This document shows positions 50,116-60,002 of a stretch of 64,000 bases of DNA, piece by piece. Below the pieces are notes generated by a model that saw only the letters and a list, made by a program, of their open reading frames with translations, did not search any database and was not told the DNA's origin. Both the position numbers and the translations under genes were made by a program. Within the stretch, counting starts at the first letter, position 1; each line of letters begins with the position of its first letter. The DNA is from Malaya genurostris (taxonomy: Eukaryota; Arthropoda; Insecta; Diptera; Culicidae), in the NCBI RefSeq assembly GCF_030247185.1, contig NC_080572.1, forward strand, positions 131,542,262 to 131,606,261. Direction: 5' to 3'.

Positions 50116-50639
50116 AGTTTTAACTGTGTACTCGTTGAAAACAAAACACAGAATGAAACGTTAGCTGCAGCTTCGTTTTTGCAATAATTGACCAATCAGA
50201 GCGATGCTTCACAGCTAATAGATCGCTTACTTCTTTAAAACCATCGTCTCCGTAATGGAAACTCAGTAAGCCAGCATAGCGTCTTAGATTTTTAGCTGAC
50301 AAAATAGGACACAGCTCACTATTAATCAAAATTTTAATCATATATAATTGAAAATACATGGCTTGATATACTCAAGTCGAGAGGTAGAAATATTTCCAAC
50401 CAAATGGTAAAATAAAATGAATAATTGACACAAAATTGACGAAGCTGTAAGTGTTCAAATCCTGATTACATTTCTACGTGTATTTTTCCTTGAGTTTTTA
50501 ATTTGCACTTCTACAATAGAAAACAAAGATGTGTTCCACATCAAAAGGAAAATAAAACCTATAGTTTTTTCAGAGATTACTTGTCTAATCTCCAAATACG
50601 ATAATGTACGAGCCAATTAATTTCATAATATCTTTTTAG
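50116..50639. other. End of the giant intron
   Basis: No repeat or ORF recognised. The region ends with the polypyrimidine acceptor of the penultimate sideroflexin exon. Confidence 0.5.
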
Positions 50640-50779
50640 GTCGTATTTTCCAGAATTGCCATGTGCGCCCCAGGAATGTTAATATTACCAATTATCATGG
50701 AATCTTTAGAAAAACATCGTTTGTTCAAGCAATTTTCATTCCTTCATGCTCCATTTCAAGTTATGGTGGTAGGATGCTT
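50640..50779 (+). CDS. Sideroflexin, penultimate exon
   Basis: This 140-nt exon encodes VVFSRIAMCAPGMLILPIIM then ESLEKHRLFKQFSFLHAPFQ and VMVVGCL. It matches the sideroflexin section with the SRI-x-MxAPGM motif and the following membrane segment. The acceptor is ctttttag at 50639 and the donor is ggatgctt|gtaagt at 50779/50780. It ends with two bases of a codon completed by the next exon. Confidence 0.92.
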
Positions 50780-50837
50780 GTAAGTATGCATTAATATGTT
50801 AATTGATTTTGAATATCTAATGTAGATAGTATTGTAG

Positions 50838-50991
50838 CCTAACATTTATGGTTCCGATTGCCTGTGCTTTGTTCCCACAAACTGCCGCAATCAACACCAG
50901 TTTGATGAAAATATTAGAACCTGAATTTTATGCAAAAATGGAGAACAATGGTTACGTTCCTGCCAGAGTATACTTCAACAAAGGTCTATAG
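50838..50991 (+). CDS. Sideroflexin, last exon with stop
   Basis: This 154-nt exon follows a 58-bp intron (50780-50837, gtaagt...attgtag). It encodes LTFMVPIACALFPQTAAINT, then the C-terminus ending RVYFNKGL and a TAG at 50989-50991. CALFPQ and the terminal VYFNKGL are strongly conserved in sideroflexins. Together the three exons give about 214 residues of a protein usually 320-330 long. The correct splice phases and intact conserved ends argue that this is a functional gene. Confidence 0.93.
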
Positions 50992-52141
50992 GTACAAATT
51001 GGCAACCTAACGTTAAATAAATAGTAAAATGTTACGCTAAACGGAAACATTCTATTCAAGAAGTGTATATTGATTTCATGCCGAAATGTTACCCAAAGGC
51101 AATATTTCTTTGTAGGAACGATGAAGAAGGAGGGAAGCGGCCGGTAAGTAATCAAGTATGCTTACTTGTACTGTATGAACAATCAAGAATTTGTTTCCAA
51201 TAACAAGATCATAGATCAAATTGTAACAAGAGTGTGTGAATTAAAAAAAAATCACTTGTCTATATTAAAACAAAGGATACACAGATTTATTTGATTATAA
51301 ATCCTTCGTTATAACATAAGAACACAGGAGCGAGGCTTAAAATTTAACCAATATCAGTTCAATCCAATTTCCCTAAGAGTTGTGTTTCATCATATTCAGA
51401 GTAGTACAATTTGTAGCAAAATTTTCCCAGAATGAAAACGGTTACAGCTTTTAGTTTTATAGCTGTGATATTTTTTCTCACGAGTTTTTTTGGCATTACA
51501 ATGTATTATCTATCAATACACTGGGAGTAAAAATATTCACAACTTTTTCTCCTATAATTTCAGGTTCCAATAATTCAGTGATTTATTGATAACTATTCAA
51601 TAGAGAAAAGCCTATTGATGTGAACTACTTTAGAGTTTTCTACAGCAGGCATACAAACCGTTCTTCCTTTTTTTTCAAACAATGTATACAATAAGCACCA
51701 GTGAGTTTTCAACTCTTTTAAGGAACCATGGTAATTAACTGTGTATATCACTTCTTACTTTTAAGTGGTTGTTTTATCATATACGATAAGGATTATTGAC
51801 ATATGGCTGATGATGTTTAACGATGCTTGTAAGTATTTGTTGATGTTTCGTTGATGACACTCAGGCGTGTAAGTTGGTTGCTGATGTCGAGAAGTGGCGG
51901 TTGGACTACTGGGCCGGGTCAAATAAAAGTTACTGCTTTGTCTGGATGCACGGTTATTCGTGTTCCATCTCAAGGACATGTTGTGATGATCTGGAGCTGA
52001 TGTTCACAATATTCACTTCATGAGGACTAAGAGTTGTGTCTCATGCAAAGCTCGTACAGGCAATATTGAGGTGTCAACATTATCGTACAGGTAGCCCGCT
52101 GGAAACTAAATTGGCTTCAATGATGTCGTTTTCAGGCGTTT
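50992..52141 (+). other. Sideroflexin 3' UTR and downstream flank
   Basis: An AATAAA lies at 51016-51021, only ~25 bp after the stop, and is a plausible polyadenylation signal. The remainder is AT-rich with no supportable gene. A 72-codon - strand ORF at 51761-51979 has no recognisable features. Confidence 0.5.
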
Positions 52142-52520
52142 ATTGTCGCGAATACGACTTACTTTACTATGGGGCGCCTTTTCAAAATTTAGCCTGTACA
52201 AGAATGGGCAGAGCTTTATCGCGAATATCTCTTGAATGTACTTAACCAAACAACTTTATTTTTCTACAAGCTATCGCAAATGTGACCAAATATTTGTGAT
52301 TAAATTTTCAACAGTGTGAGAGAACCATAAACAAATGGAAACTTTTGAAAATAATGAGGAAAATTCATCATGTTTGCTTGCCGTTTTCGCACCCGGCTGA
52401 CGGTTTTGAAGTAGTCAAATACATAGCAGTTCTGATTATCTACTGGACGAGTATAAAAGGTAAACTTTGGTTGAAAATCGATCATCATTCGTCATCTAAC
52501 ACTCGATGTAGATAGACGAA
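52142..52520 (+). mobile_element. TCGTGAATACGA repeat, copy 5 (5' part)
   Basis: Starts tgtcgcgaatacgacttact, continues tatggggcgccttttcaaa and tataaaagg (52452-52460), and is cut near 52520 by the Jockey-like element. Its 3' part is not found downstream in the same orientation. Confidence 0.75.
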
Positions 52521-52586
52521 TAACCTGCTACGACTAGTTTCGATTTTGTTTTATCTCTTATTCGCAGCTGCCTACCTACCCGCGCT

Positions 52587-53642
52587 ATGGGTAAAACGCG
52601 CTATAGATCCGAGAAGGATCCAAAGGATGCTGAGCGTCTGAAGCCAAGTGATGTACAGGTGAACGACCGTTTTCTGAGTAACAACCAATACGCTGATCTG
52701 CCAGTTGATGTCGAAGAGGAACTGCAGAAGGAAAAAATGCCGCCTTTCTACCTGAAGGGCTTCCCACCGCCTCTACGCTCAGATTTCAACACGCTGATCA
52801 GCAAAGGACTACAGGCAACAATCCGTTTATGTACTGAAGGCTACAAAATAACTGTTCCGGCTTTGAATCACTACAAAGCAGTGCAATGTTACCTGAAGCA
52901 GTCAAAAGCGGAATACTTCACACATGATATTGCCGCCAACAAACCTATGAAGGTTGTACTTCGAGGACTACCCGACATGATGGAAGCCGAACTAAAGCAG
53001 GCACTGTCGAAGGCTGGATTAAAGCCTGTGATGGTGTTTAAAATGAAACGACACAACACGGACAATCAAAAGTATCGAGATCAACTGTACTTCATTCATC
53101 TGGAGAAGGGCTCCATCACCATGAGTCAACTGAAAACGATAAAATCGTTATTTCATATAATCATCGAATGGCCAAAGTATAAACCGGTACATCGGGATGT
53201 CACACAGTGCACGAACTGTTTGAACTACGGCCATGGAGCGAGAAATTGCCACATGAAAAGTCGGTGCGGGAAATGTGCTGAATCACACAATACCAACGAT
53301 TGCCTACTAGATGACATCGCAGTAAAATGTGTGAACTGTGATGGCGACCATCCATCTACTAGGAAATTGTGTCCCAAACGTGCTGAGTTCACAAAAATTC
53401 GACAACAGGCATTCCGTGAACAATCAACGCGCAAGAACGTTCCACAGAAGGATGAAATTAATTTCCCACGGCTCCCACCGAAGAGGGATATTCAAAATTT
53501 GCCGCCACTTTCTCACAGCAATCCAAAAGATTCAGCCGCTGGATCACAAAAAGATTCTTCCTCCAAATCCCTCCTGGATGGGGCAATAATCAACCACAAG
53601 CAAAGGATGACTCTGGTGATTTATTCTCTGCTGAACAACTGA
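52587..53642 (+). pseudogene. Jockey-like LINE, ORF1 (gag), frameshifted near the end
   Basis: Open frame of 351 codons from MGKTRYRSEKDPKDAERL. The C-terminal half has the three zinc knuckles of Jockey-type gag: CTNCLNYGHGARNC (CX2CX4HX4C), CGKCAESHNTNDC (CX2CX3HX4C) and CVNCDGDHPSTRKLC (CX2CX3HX6C), at roughly residues 212-265. In the family this protein packages element RNA. Compared with the 16942 copy, one A is missing in the run near 53566. The frame therefore shifts and the true C-terminus (to about 53742) is read out of frame. The 5' leader from ~52520 contains the start of the element; the ATG context is gctATGG. Confidence 0.85.
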
Positions 53643-53742
53643 TCGTCATTTTTGAAACAATGACAACAAAACTACGAAACTGCAGAACGCGGTTAGATCA
53701 AATCAACGCCTTAGGCAAATTCATCATAGAATATGCAGCATA

Positions 53743-53860
53743 ATGATTTGGTTTTTGTAAATTGGAATGCTTGCTCACTCAGGAGCAAAACTGCTGAATT
53801 GTCCGACTTTCTTCAAGAGAAGAATGCCGATATTGCTATTTTAACTGAAACTCATCTTTT
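53743..53860 (+). pseudogene. Jockey-like LINE, ORF2 start only
   Basis: Directly after ORF1 the endonuclease start is readable (NWNACSLRSKTAELSDFLQ, then DIAILTETHL), but it ends abruptly at about 53860. The rest of EN and all of RT are absent. Loss of the 3' part is unusual for LINE insertion, which normally loses the 5' end, and points to a later deletion. Confidence 0.75.
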
Positions 53861-54514
53861 GAAGGTTATTCCATTGTTTCTCACCCAATGTGAAAAAGAG
53901 ATATAGTCAGAGGGATGCATCGTTCTTCTTGGATTGAATGATTTCTTATAAGGCGCCAAACTTACTTCTGCTCATGCATTTTGTAATTCGTTCTTCTGGG
54001 AGTGCTGAATAGTGTTGGTTTTGTAGAAATTCTAAACGCTTCCATGGAATTAAGGTTTTATTAAATGAGCATTATGACACCTACTGATCGTGCAGCGTAC
54101 TTTCAGAAACGGTGTTTTTAGTTTTGTACTTTTTTCCTACCTTACTCACTTAGCAATTCCCATCAATGTTCCTTTTATCCTTACCTTCCCATCAGGAAAA
54201 TGATGAGAAGTCACATCAAGGCACAAATCTCCAAATAATCAGGGGAACGTTTTTCTTGAGCCAATTAGTTCCGATTCCTGCTATAAGGCTGTGAATATTA
54301 CGTCTATAAATATAGGGATCATGTTACTTAATGATTCATACAAACGCCATGTGCTTTTTGAAATTTATTTATGGAGTTTTCTTCTAAATTGTAACACTTA
54401 TTTTCATTTTTCGAAACAGTACAAGTAACTGATAATTCTTGTATTGCAAGCATATCATTGGACCGAACGGAAATTTTGATAATAAAAAAAGCGAAGCGCG
54501 GTTAATATTCAAAT
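53861..54514. other. Non-coding stretch after the truncated LINE
   Basis: No recognisable gene, repeat or element end. Confidence 0.4.
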
Positions 54515-55096
54515 TTGATAGAAGTAGGAGAAAAAAGAAAAAATAGCATGGATAATGCTAAGGACGGAACAGTTTTTCCGAAAAAATCGGTTCAGATTAA
54601 AGTTCATAGCCTAATGCATTCGACCAAAGCGTTATCGGCTACAGTCGTGTTCATTGATGCTGCTCATAAGGACTTGATATCAACGAATATATCCTATGAT
54701 GATCAGTTTTTTCAAACCAACATACATCCTCAGTTGAAGCAGCTAATCGGTAGTAAATCACACATTAACTGTTATTTTTATCGATTGTTATTGATTTTAT
54801 CCTCAAAAGTTTCACAAAGAATCCGTTAGAATTAGTAAATTGCGGAGTAGAACTCGCACTAGCAAACCGTATGAAAAATCCGCGTGCAGCGAAAATACGT
54901 GAGAACTCGAGTGTCCAGGAAATTAACAATTGGTTTGGTCATCCGTATCGTCAAAGTAAACTGAATAAATGTATTACCTATATTTTTTTTAAATCGTATA
55001 TCGTCGATCTCGGGTTTATTACCTATATTATATTGCTTCGTTTTGCATTGGAATATAGTTTAGCCATTTTCGTTAGTAAAATGAAATTTGTTTACA
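54515..55096 (+). CDS. Unidentified ORF pair, possibly one split gene
   Basis: ORF a (54515-54829) reads MDNAKDGTVFPKKSVQIKVH from an internal Met and stays protein-like to HPQLKQLIGS at ~54750. ORF b is open from about 54811 (SFTKNPLELVNCGVELALAN) through SSVQEINNWFGHPYRQSKLN to ~54970, then becomes AT-rich hydrophobic filler. A possible GT (cggtagta, 54750) and AG (ctcaaaag, 54809) lie ~60 bp apart, a normal insect intron size. However, the phases I tried lead to a stop, so the join is not demonstrated. I do not recognise the family. It may be a decayed gene or a piece of an element. Confidence 0.35.
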
Positions 55097-55114
55097 ATAA
55101 ATTCATGAACCAGA

Positions 55115-55322
55115 AAAAAGTACGGGTGTGTAATGTCAGAGACATAACTGGATGTCGTGAATACGAATAAAACTGATACTCTATCTTTATACTTTCTTAT
55201 ATTAATTAGTTGATCGACAACTAGAATTTGAAACGATACTCCTTAACTAAAGTACAGATTAGTTACATTAAACATTCTGACACACAATTAAATATTACAA
55301 AATATCAAATATAGTTCTTTAT
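55115..55322 (-). mobile_element. TCGTGAATACGA repeat, copy 6 (3' end)
   Basis: On the - strand this is the 3' end of the repeat: gtgtcagaatgtttaatg, cgatcaactaattaata-type sequence, cgtattcacgacatccag, tctctgacattac. It is broken at ~55322 by the poly(A) end of the I-like LINE. The short ORF ending CNVRDITGCREYE here and at 34873 is just the repeat end read backwards. Confidence 0.78.
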
Positions 55323-55705
55323 TTTTTTTTTTTTTTTTAATAATGACACTTTACCATCTTTGTGGCATTCGTGTCAGTTTGGTTTCCTGGGAAACCGATA
55401 TTAAGTCAAACGATTAGTTGTGTTTGCTTGATGAATTTTAGTAGTGATGCTTCTTTCTCACTATCGTTTGATAACACATCAGCAATCGATCCAGTGATGT
55501 TATACTCCCTTCGCAGTTGGGCGTAGCCTTGGCAGTACACGAGGATATGCTTTACAGTGGTTTGATCTCCACAGAAACGGCAGATCGGTGGTGCGCTTCG
55601 TTCCATTAGGTAGGAGTGGGTGAAGTTAGTGTGCCCGATTCGCAGTCTTGTCAGGGTTCGCTGTTCAGAGGCGCATCTTCTATCAACAGGTCTCTCTGTG
55701 TTGTT
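55323..55705 (-). pseudogene. I-like LINE (LINE-A), 3' end of ORF2 and poly(A)
   Basis: Reads TERPVDRRCASEQRTLTRLR, IGHTNFTHSYLMERSAPPIC and RFCGDQTTVKHILVYCQGYA, and ends KQTQLIV with a stop at 55406. The LTRLRIGHT...HSYL and CxxC...H...C zinc-finger-like motifs are the standard C-terminus after RNase H in I-clade LINEs. The 3' UTR is ~65 nt and ends in an A-tract (T-run at 55322-55339 on +). It is separated from its RNase H part by the nested LINE-B at 55706-60002. Confidence 0.85.
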
Positions 55706-55849
55706 TGTTTGTTTGTTTGTTTGTTTATTGTCCAGTAGTGTAAGATAAGACATCTTTTAATTATTACTACATCCGATTTCACCGTTCGCATATTCATTCT
55801 TATATCTAATTTTAATTTCTTATTTTAACAATTAAAATACTACTAGGTA

Positions 55850-58729
55850 CTAGTTACGATTGAAAAAATCGATGCAGCCAACTTTAAAAATTGTTTCCGA
55901 GGGAGAGCGTCTTACTGCAGGTGGCAACAAGTTCCAATTTATCACACCTCGAACGAACAGTGAACTAGCGTAACACACCGTATTATGAGCAGGAATCACT
56001 AAGTTTTCCAAACGACGTCCTCGAGACTGAATAAGTTTTCCATAGAGTACAGCAGGGAACTGAGTTTTCTGAAGACCTCTAAGGAAAACACAGGAACGAT
56101 ATGCATAAAATCCATTTAGAGTACATCCAATGAGGTTCTGTTGCAGATGACTAACGTGGTCGTAGCGATTTAATCCATATACGTATCGCACACAGCAGTT
56201 CAATGCTACGCGTAGCTGGTTAAATAAGTTGGCACTAGGGGAGACATGAAGAACATCTCCGAACAAGAAATGTGGCAAGATCAACGATTTGAACAGTTTC
56301 AGTTTTGTTGATGACGGGGCGGTAGGAACACAGCTGTACAACGTTCGCAAGCTGGCATAAATTTTTCCGCATTGTTGCTTTATTAGTCTATCCCACTGCA
56401 AGTCACTTTGAAAAATGAACCCAAGGTTATTTGCGTTTTCGGACCAATCGATTTGTTGCCCGTTCAAGACAATCGAGGGCACTGGTAGAGTAAATCCGTT
56501 GGTTCTACGTCGCCGGTTTGTTATAAGCAATGCTTTGCTTTTATTTGGATTCACGTATAAGTTGTTTCGTCGAGACCAGATTTCGACTTGCTCAAGATCA
56601 CTATTTATCATTGTTATCAGTTCACGCACGCACGGTCCAACCCGACCAACATAGAGTTGCACATCGTCAGCATAAATCTGAATCGAACAGTACTTCAATA
56701 CCGTTGGGAGATCATTTATATGGCAGCAGAACAGTAGGGGACCAAGAACTGAGCCTTGCGGAACACCAGACATAACATCAGCACTGTTTGAGTAACGATT
56801 ACCACAAAAAACGGTTTGCTTTCTACGACACAGGTACGATTCAATCATGTTTACAGCAGCCGATGAGAAATTGAACTGTGCCTTCAGTTTTTCCAGCAGT
56901 AAGTTGTGTGGAATTGTGTCAAAAGCCTTGGAAAAATCCAAAAGAAGAAGAATGGCAGTTCCTTTTTTATCAACGATGGCTCCTAAGTCGTCGTGTACTC
57001 GTAGAGTGGCGGTTTTGATGCTTTGACCTCTGCGAAAACCAGCCTGAAAGTCCGACAACAGATTGTTCGTTTCGATATATGTTGTCAACTGCTGCTTGAG
57101 AAGCTTTTCAAACACCTTTGACAATGACGGTAGTATGCTGATTGGACGAAGATTGGTGATGTCGTTCAGATGTGCTTTTTTCTTCAGCGGCACAACTTTA
57201 GCGTGTTTCCAACATTCGGGGAATGTACTTGTTCGAATGAGCAGATTAAACATGTGTGTTATGTGTTGAACGATTAACGGACAGATAATCTTAATAAATC
57301 TAATCGGCAAACCATCTAGTCCGAGTGCATTCGACTTTGTATCCCAGAGAGCTTTGACGACATCCCAATATTCCACCTGTTGGAATGAGAAATTCTGTGG
57401 CGATGATTGTGCTGATGTAACAAGTATTTCACTTCGAGGAGTGCTATCCGCATAGCTAGCCAAAAATGCGCGATTTACTTCGTCTGGATCGTACTCACAC
57501 GGTAGCGTTGTTTTTACTTTACCAACACCAAGATTTTTTATTCGTCTCCAGAGGGTTTTTGACGGAGTCCTACTGTCCAAAAATCGGTTAAAATATTGCT
57601 GTTTGGCATGACTTATGCTTGTGTTGGCGCGATTTCTCATGACCTTGTAACGCTGTCGTTTTTCGTCTTTCAAATTTCTTGGAGCCTGTAACCAATCCCT
57701 GTAAGCCAAGTCTCGTTCGAGTAAAGCTTGACGTACACTTTCCGAAAACCAAGGATTATATCGTTTACGGGTTGACCGAACACGAAGCGGAATACAACAG
57801 TCGTGTATCGTTTTAATGTGTGCGTTGAAGAAAGCGATGGCACCGTCCGGGTTTTCAATTTCATAAAATTGGTTCCAGGGAATGGATAACAAAGCATTTT
57901 CCAAAGTTTGGGAATCAAAATTCGTATAGTCACGATACGTGCAACGGTCAGAAGGTCGAGATATGTCACAGTCAATTGACGAAAAGATGAGATCGTGCTG
58001 TGATAATGCCGGGAAACTTACTTGGCCGAATTTTAAAACCTTCTCGCTGTTATTTGTTATCAACAGATCAAGTTGAGAGCACCCTTCATTGTGATAAAAA
58101 GTCGGTTCTTCGCTCACGAATGACAGTGAATGATTCAAGAGCATCGATTCAAAACGTGCACGTTTTGTACTAGGACGAAGCATATCAGTGTTAAAGTCTC
58201 CTACCAGAAAAATTGTCTCATAGCGAACAGCGAAATCAACCAGTTTTTCTGCTAAAAAGGATGAGCAATCGTTATCGGGAGGACTGTATACCGTCAAAAG
58301 CAATATCTTTTGGCCGTTTATTCGGAACTCTAAAGCCAAACATTCAGTTTTATCCATTGAATTTTCCACTAAGGCCGTGTTGAAAACCTTGGAACAGATT
58401 AGATGTTTTCTATAGTAAACAGCTATTCCTCCACCGCGCCGATAACCCCTGTCGTTTCTCGCAACCGAAAACCCAGGGATTCCGATACTACTGTCACTAA
58501 TTTTTGAAGTCAACCACGATTCGGTGAAGCACGCAATCTCGATTTTGGAACAAGACAAAAGAGACCGAATTTCGTCAAGCTTGTCTGCATTACGCGCACA
58601 AAGGCTTTGAGCGTTCCCGTGACAAATGTTTAGCTTTCCAGATAATAGAGCAGCATTCAGCACCGCTCCAGGAATGTTCGTTGAGGTGTGATTCTGTGGT
58701 GGAACCATCAAGTATAATAAGGGAAACAA
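55850..58729 (-). CDS. LINE-B ORF2: endonuclease and reverse transcriptase
   Basis: This 959-codon frame has no stops. An APE-type endonuclease occupies about residues 30-260: HGNAQSL, CFTESWL (Glu), VGDFNTDM (Asp-x-Asn), SQLDLLITN and SQHDLIF (His-Asp). The reverse transcriptase spans about residues 480-760: FSKAFDTIPHN (~596), GVPQGSVLGPLLF and IYADDVQLY (~685), with the catalytic YADD intact. There is no RNase H. The ATG at 58729 (MFPLLYLMVPPQ) is the first in frame; the conserved region begins ~30 residues in, so a downstream Met (MVPP) is also possible. In the family this protein nicks target DNA and primes cDNA synthesis there. It looks functional. Confidence 0.93.
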   Translation of the reverse strand: MFPLLYLMVPPQNHTSTNIPGAVLNAALLSGKLNICHGNAQSLCARNADKLDEIRSLLSCSKIEIACFTESWLTSKISDSSIGIPGFSVARNDRGYRRGGGIAVYYRKHLICSKVFNTALVENSMDKTECLALEFRINGQKILLLTVYSPPDNDCSSFLAEKLVDFAVRYETIFLVGDFNTDMLRPSTKRARFESMLLNHSLSFVSEEPTFYHNEGCSQLDLLITNNSEKVLKFGQVSFPALSQHDLIFSSIDCDISRPSDRCTYRDYTNFDSQTLENALLSIPWNQFYEIENPDGAIAFFNAHIKTIHDCCIPLRVRSTRKRYNPWFSESVRQALLERDLAYRDWLQAPRNLKDEKRQRYKVMRNRANTSISHAKQQYFNRFLDSRTPSKTLWRRIKNLGVGKVKTTLPCEYDPDEVNRAFLASYADSTPRSEILVTSAQSSPQNFSFQQVEYWDVVKALWDTKSNALGLDGLPIRFIKIICPLIVQHITHMFNLLIRTSTFPECWKHAKVVPLKKKAHLNDITNLRPISILPSLSKVFEKLLKQQLTTYIETNNLLSDFQAGFRRGQSIKTATLRVHDDLGAIVDKKGTAILLLLDFSKAFDTIPHNLLLEKLKAQFNFSSAAVNMIESYLCRRKQTVFCGNRYSNSADVMSGVPQGSVLGPLLFCCHINDLPTVLKYCSIQIYADDVQLYVGRVGPCVRELITMINSDLEQVEIWSRRNNLYVNPNKSKALLITNRRRRTNGFTLPVPSIVLNGQQIDWSENANNLGFIFQSDLQWDRLIKQQCGKIYASLRTLYSCVPTAPSSTKLKLFKSLILPHFLFGDVLHVSPSANLFNQLRVALNCCVRYVYGLNRYDHVSHLQQNLIGCTLNGFYAYRSCVFLRGLQKTQFPAVLYGKLIQSRGRRLENLVIPAHNTVCYASSLFVRGVINWNLLPPAVRRSPSETIFKVGCIDFFNRN

Positions 58730-58901
58730 TTTTTAGTGGGCTGCATAGTGTCAAAGGATTTTACAATAATTATCTCTGTCATAAATTTACAATAATTATC
58801 TCTGTCGTGTCAACAATTCACAATACAAATAATTTTAACATCATAAACAAAAACTTCAAAAAGTGAACGAACAAAAAATTAATAATAGTACTGACATATA
58901 G

Positions 58902-59741
58902 TTACGAATACTTATTTAAGTCATCTACGGATTTTATCACGATGGATGGTGCACCAGCAGCAGTCCTCACGTAGACGATCCCTTGTTTAGTGTACACTGA
59001 CGCTAGCTTACCCGCCTTCTTCAGATGTAGAGCCACCGACTTCAGTTTGCGTGCTTCGGAGGTAAGACTCTCGTTGATGTACACACGGCGATCGGAATCC
59101 CATCCAATGTGCCTTAGATTAAGGTCGCGTTTTCGTAGGTAGGCACTGTAGAACTCGTCCCGTGATGTCTTCAATGCAAACTCGACCACTATAAGGCTGT
59201 CGTTGTTAAATTTGCCGTTGTATTTCATACGCCTGATCACCGCTGGGACGTTAGAGATGTCTTTTACTGTTAACTGTTTACCGATTTCCTTCAGTGTCAA
59301 ATTTAAATCTTCGTCGGGTTTGTAAGGAATACCGCTTATGATAAGCTCGCTTCGGTTTTCCAGTGCACCAATTTTATCTGTCATACCATTCATTTGATTG
59401 CTTAGCGATTCCAGTGCAGTGTCGTGGTGTTGAAATTTTACGGCACATTCTTCACGAACGGATTTTAAATCGGTTTTAAGTTCAGTTTTAACGGCATCGA
59501 TTTTGTTGTTTACGTCTTTAATTTCACTCCGTACCGAGTCAATCAAACTCTTGGTTTCCGCAAACTGTTGCATCATGGTCTTCATCATACCATCAAGAGA
59601 AAACGAATCGGTACTGACATTATCCCAGCTTTGGTCATCGGTCCGCTGGCGCTTTTTCGTTAACGAATTGCCGCTCCCAGCAGCAGGAGGAGTGCGCTGT
59701 AAGTTTGCCATTGCGTGTGTAAACAAACAAGCAGCGTACAC
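58902..59741 (-). CDS. LINE-B ORF1: coiled-coil RNA-binding protein
   Basis: 279 codons. The N-terminus is Pro/Ser-rich with a basic patch (SLTKKRQRTDDQ). A coiled coil is evident from about residues 60-145: heptad-like MMQQFAETKSLIDSVRSEI, VNNKIDAVKTELKTDL, LSNQMNGMTDKIGALENR. A C-terminal domain follows, SELIISGIPYKPDEDL to YINESLTSEARKLKSV, with an RRM-like layout. This resembles the coiled-coil ORF1 proteins of several LINE clades, which trimerise and bind element RNA; it has no zinc knuckles. The first in-frame ATG (59741) lies in the leader and MANLQRTPPA is an alternative start 11 codons later. Confidence 0.85.
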   Translation of the reverse strand: MYAACLFTHAMANLQRTPPAAGSGNSLTKKRQRTDDQSWDNVSTDSFSLDGMMKTMMQQFAETKSLIDSVRSEIKDVNNKIDAVKTELKTDLKSVREECAVKFQHHDTALESLSNQMNGMTDKIGALENRSELIISGIPYKPDEDLNLTLKEIGKQLTVKDISNVPAVIRRMKYNGKFNNDSLIVVEFALKTSRDEFYSAYLRKRDLNLRHIGWDSDRRVYINESLTSEARKLKSVALHLKKAGKLASVYTKQGIVYVRTAAGAPSIVIKSVDDLNKYS

Positions 59742-60000
59742 TGATTTTGCACTGACACTATTGATACTACCGAGCCGGTATACAAAAACAATGGAGGATT
59801 GATAAACGGTTTGTTCATGGATTTGCGAAGCAAAATTTCAGCTTATTAGTCGCGGTACACACTGTATAGTATGAACTGTACTGAGCTCAGACACTCCGAA
59901 ACGAGCTAGAGAACTTTCGATTTTGTACGTACGGTGGAACTTCACTTTTGAAGCAGTTTAATTTGCTTCTGTTATCGACACATACTCGCGTCGCGTTGTC

Positions 60001-60002
<2 letters not shown>

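Larger units (their letters stand above)
19888..50639 (+). other. Sideroflexin giant intron (30,752 bp)
   Basis: Bounded by cag|gtaacc at the 5' end and tctttttag|g at the 3' end. The flanking exons join in phase 0 to give ...KGISQ-VVFSRIAMCAPG..., which is the expected continuity for sideroflexins. The next intron of the same gene is only 58 bp. Almost all the length is transposon and repeat sequence, annotated separately below. Confidence 0.88.
55706..60002 (-). mobile_element. Full-length two-ORF LINE (LINE-B) nested in LINE-A
   Basis: Contains a ~260-bp 5' UTR, ORF1 (58902-59741), a 172-bp spacer, ORF2 (55850-58729), and a short 3' UTR ending in a (CAAA)n tail at 55701-55727 (gtttgtttgtttgttt on +). 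Both ORFs are uninterrupted, so it may be intact and recent. It splits LINE-A between ...HLREIKPN and TERPVDRR...; flanks gttg on both sides suggest a short target duplication. A 54-nt poly(A) sits at its 5' junction (60003-60056). Clade not resolved; the ORF1 type and (CAAA)n tail argue against a typical Jockey element. Confidence 0.88.

Noticed and set aside
51761..51979. 72-codon - strand ORF (MSLRWNTNNRASRQSS...)
   Set aside because: No domain, no repeat relation and no context; likely chance.
57670..57975. 101-codon - strand ORF and several + strand ORFs inside LINE-B and LINE-A
   Set aside because: They overlap the long EN/RT frames in other phases and have no features of their own.
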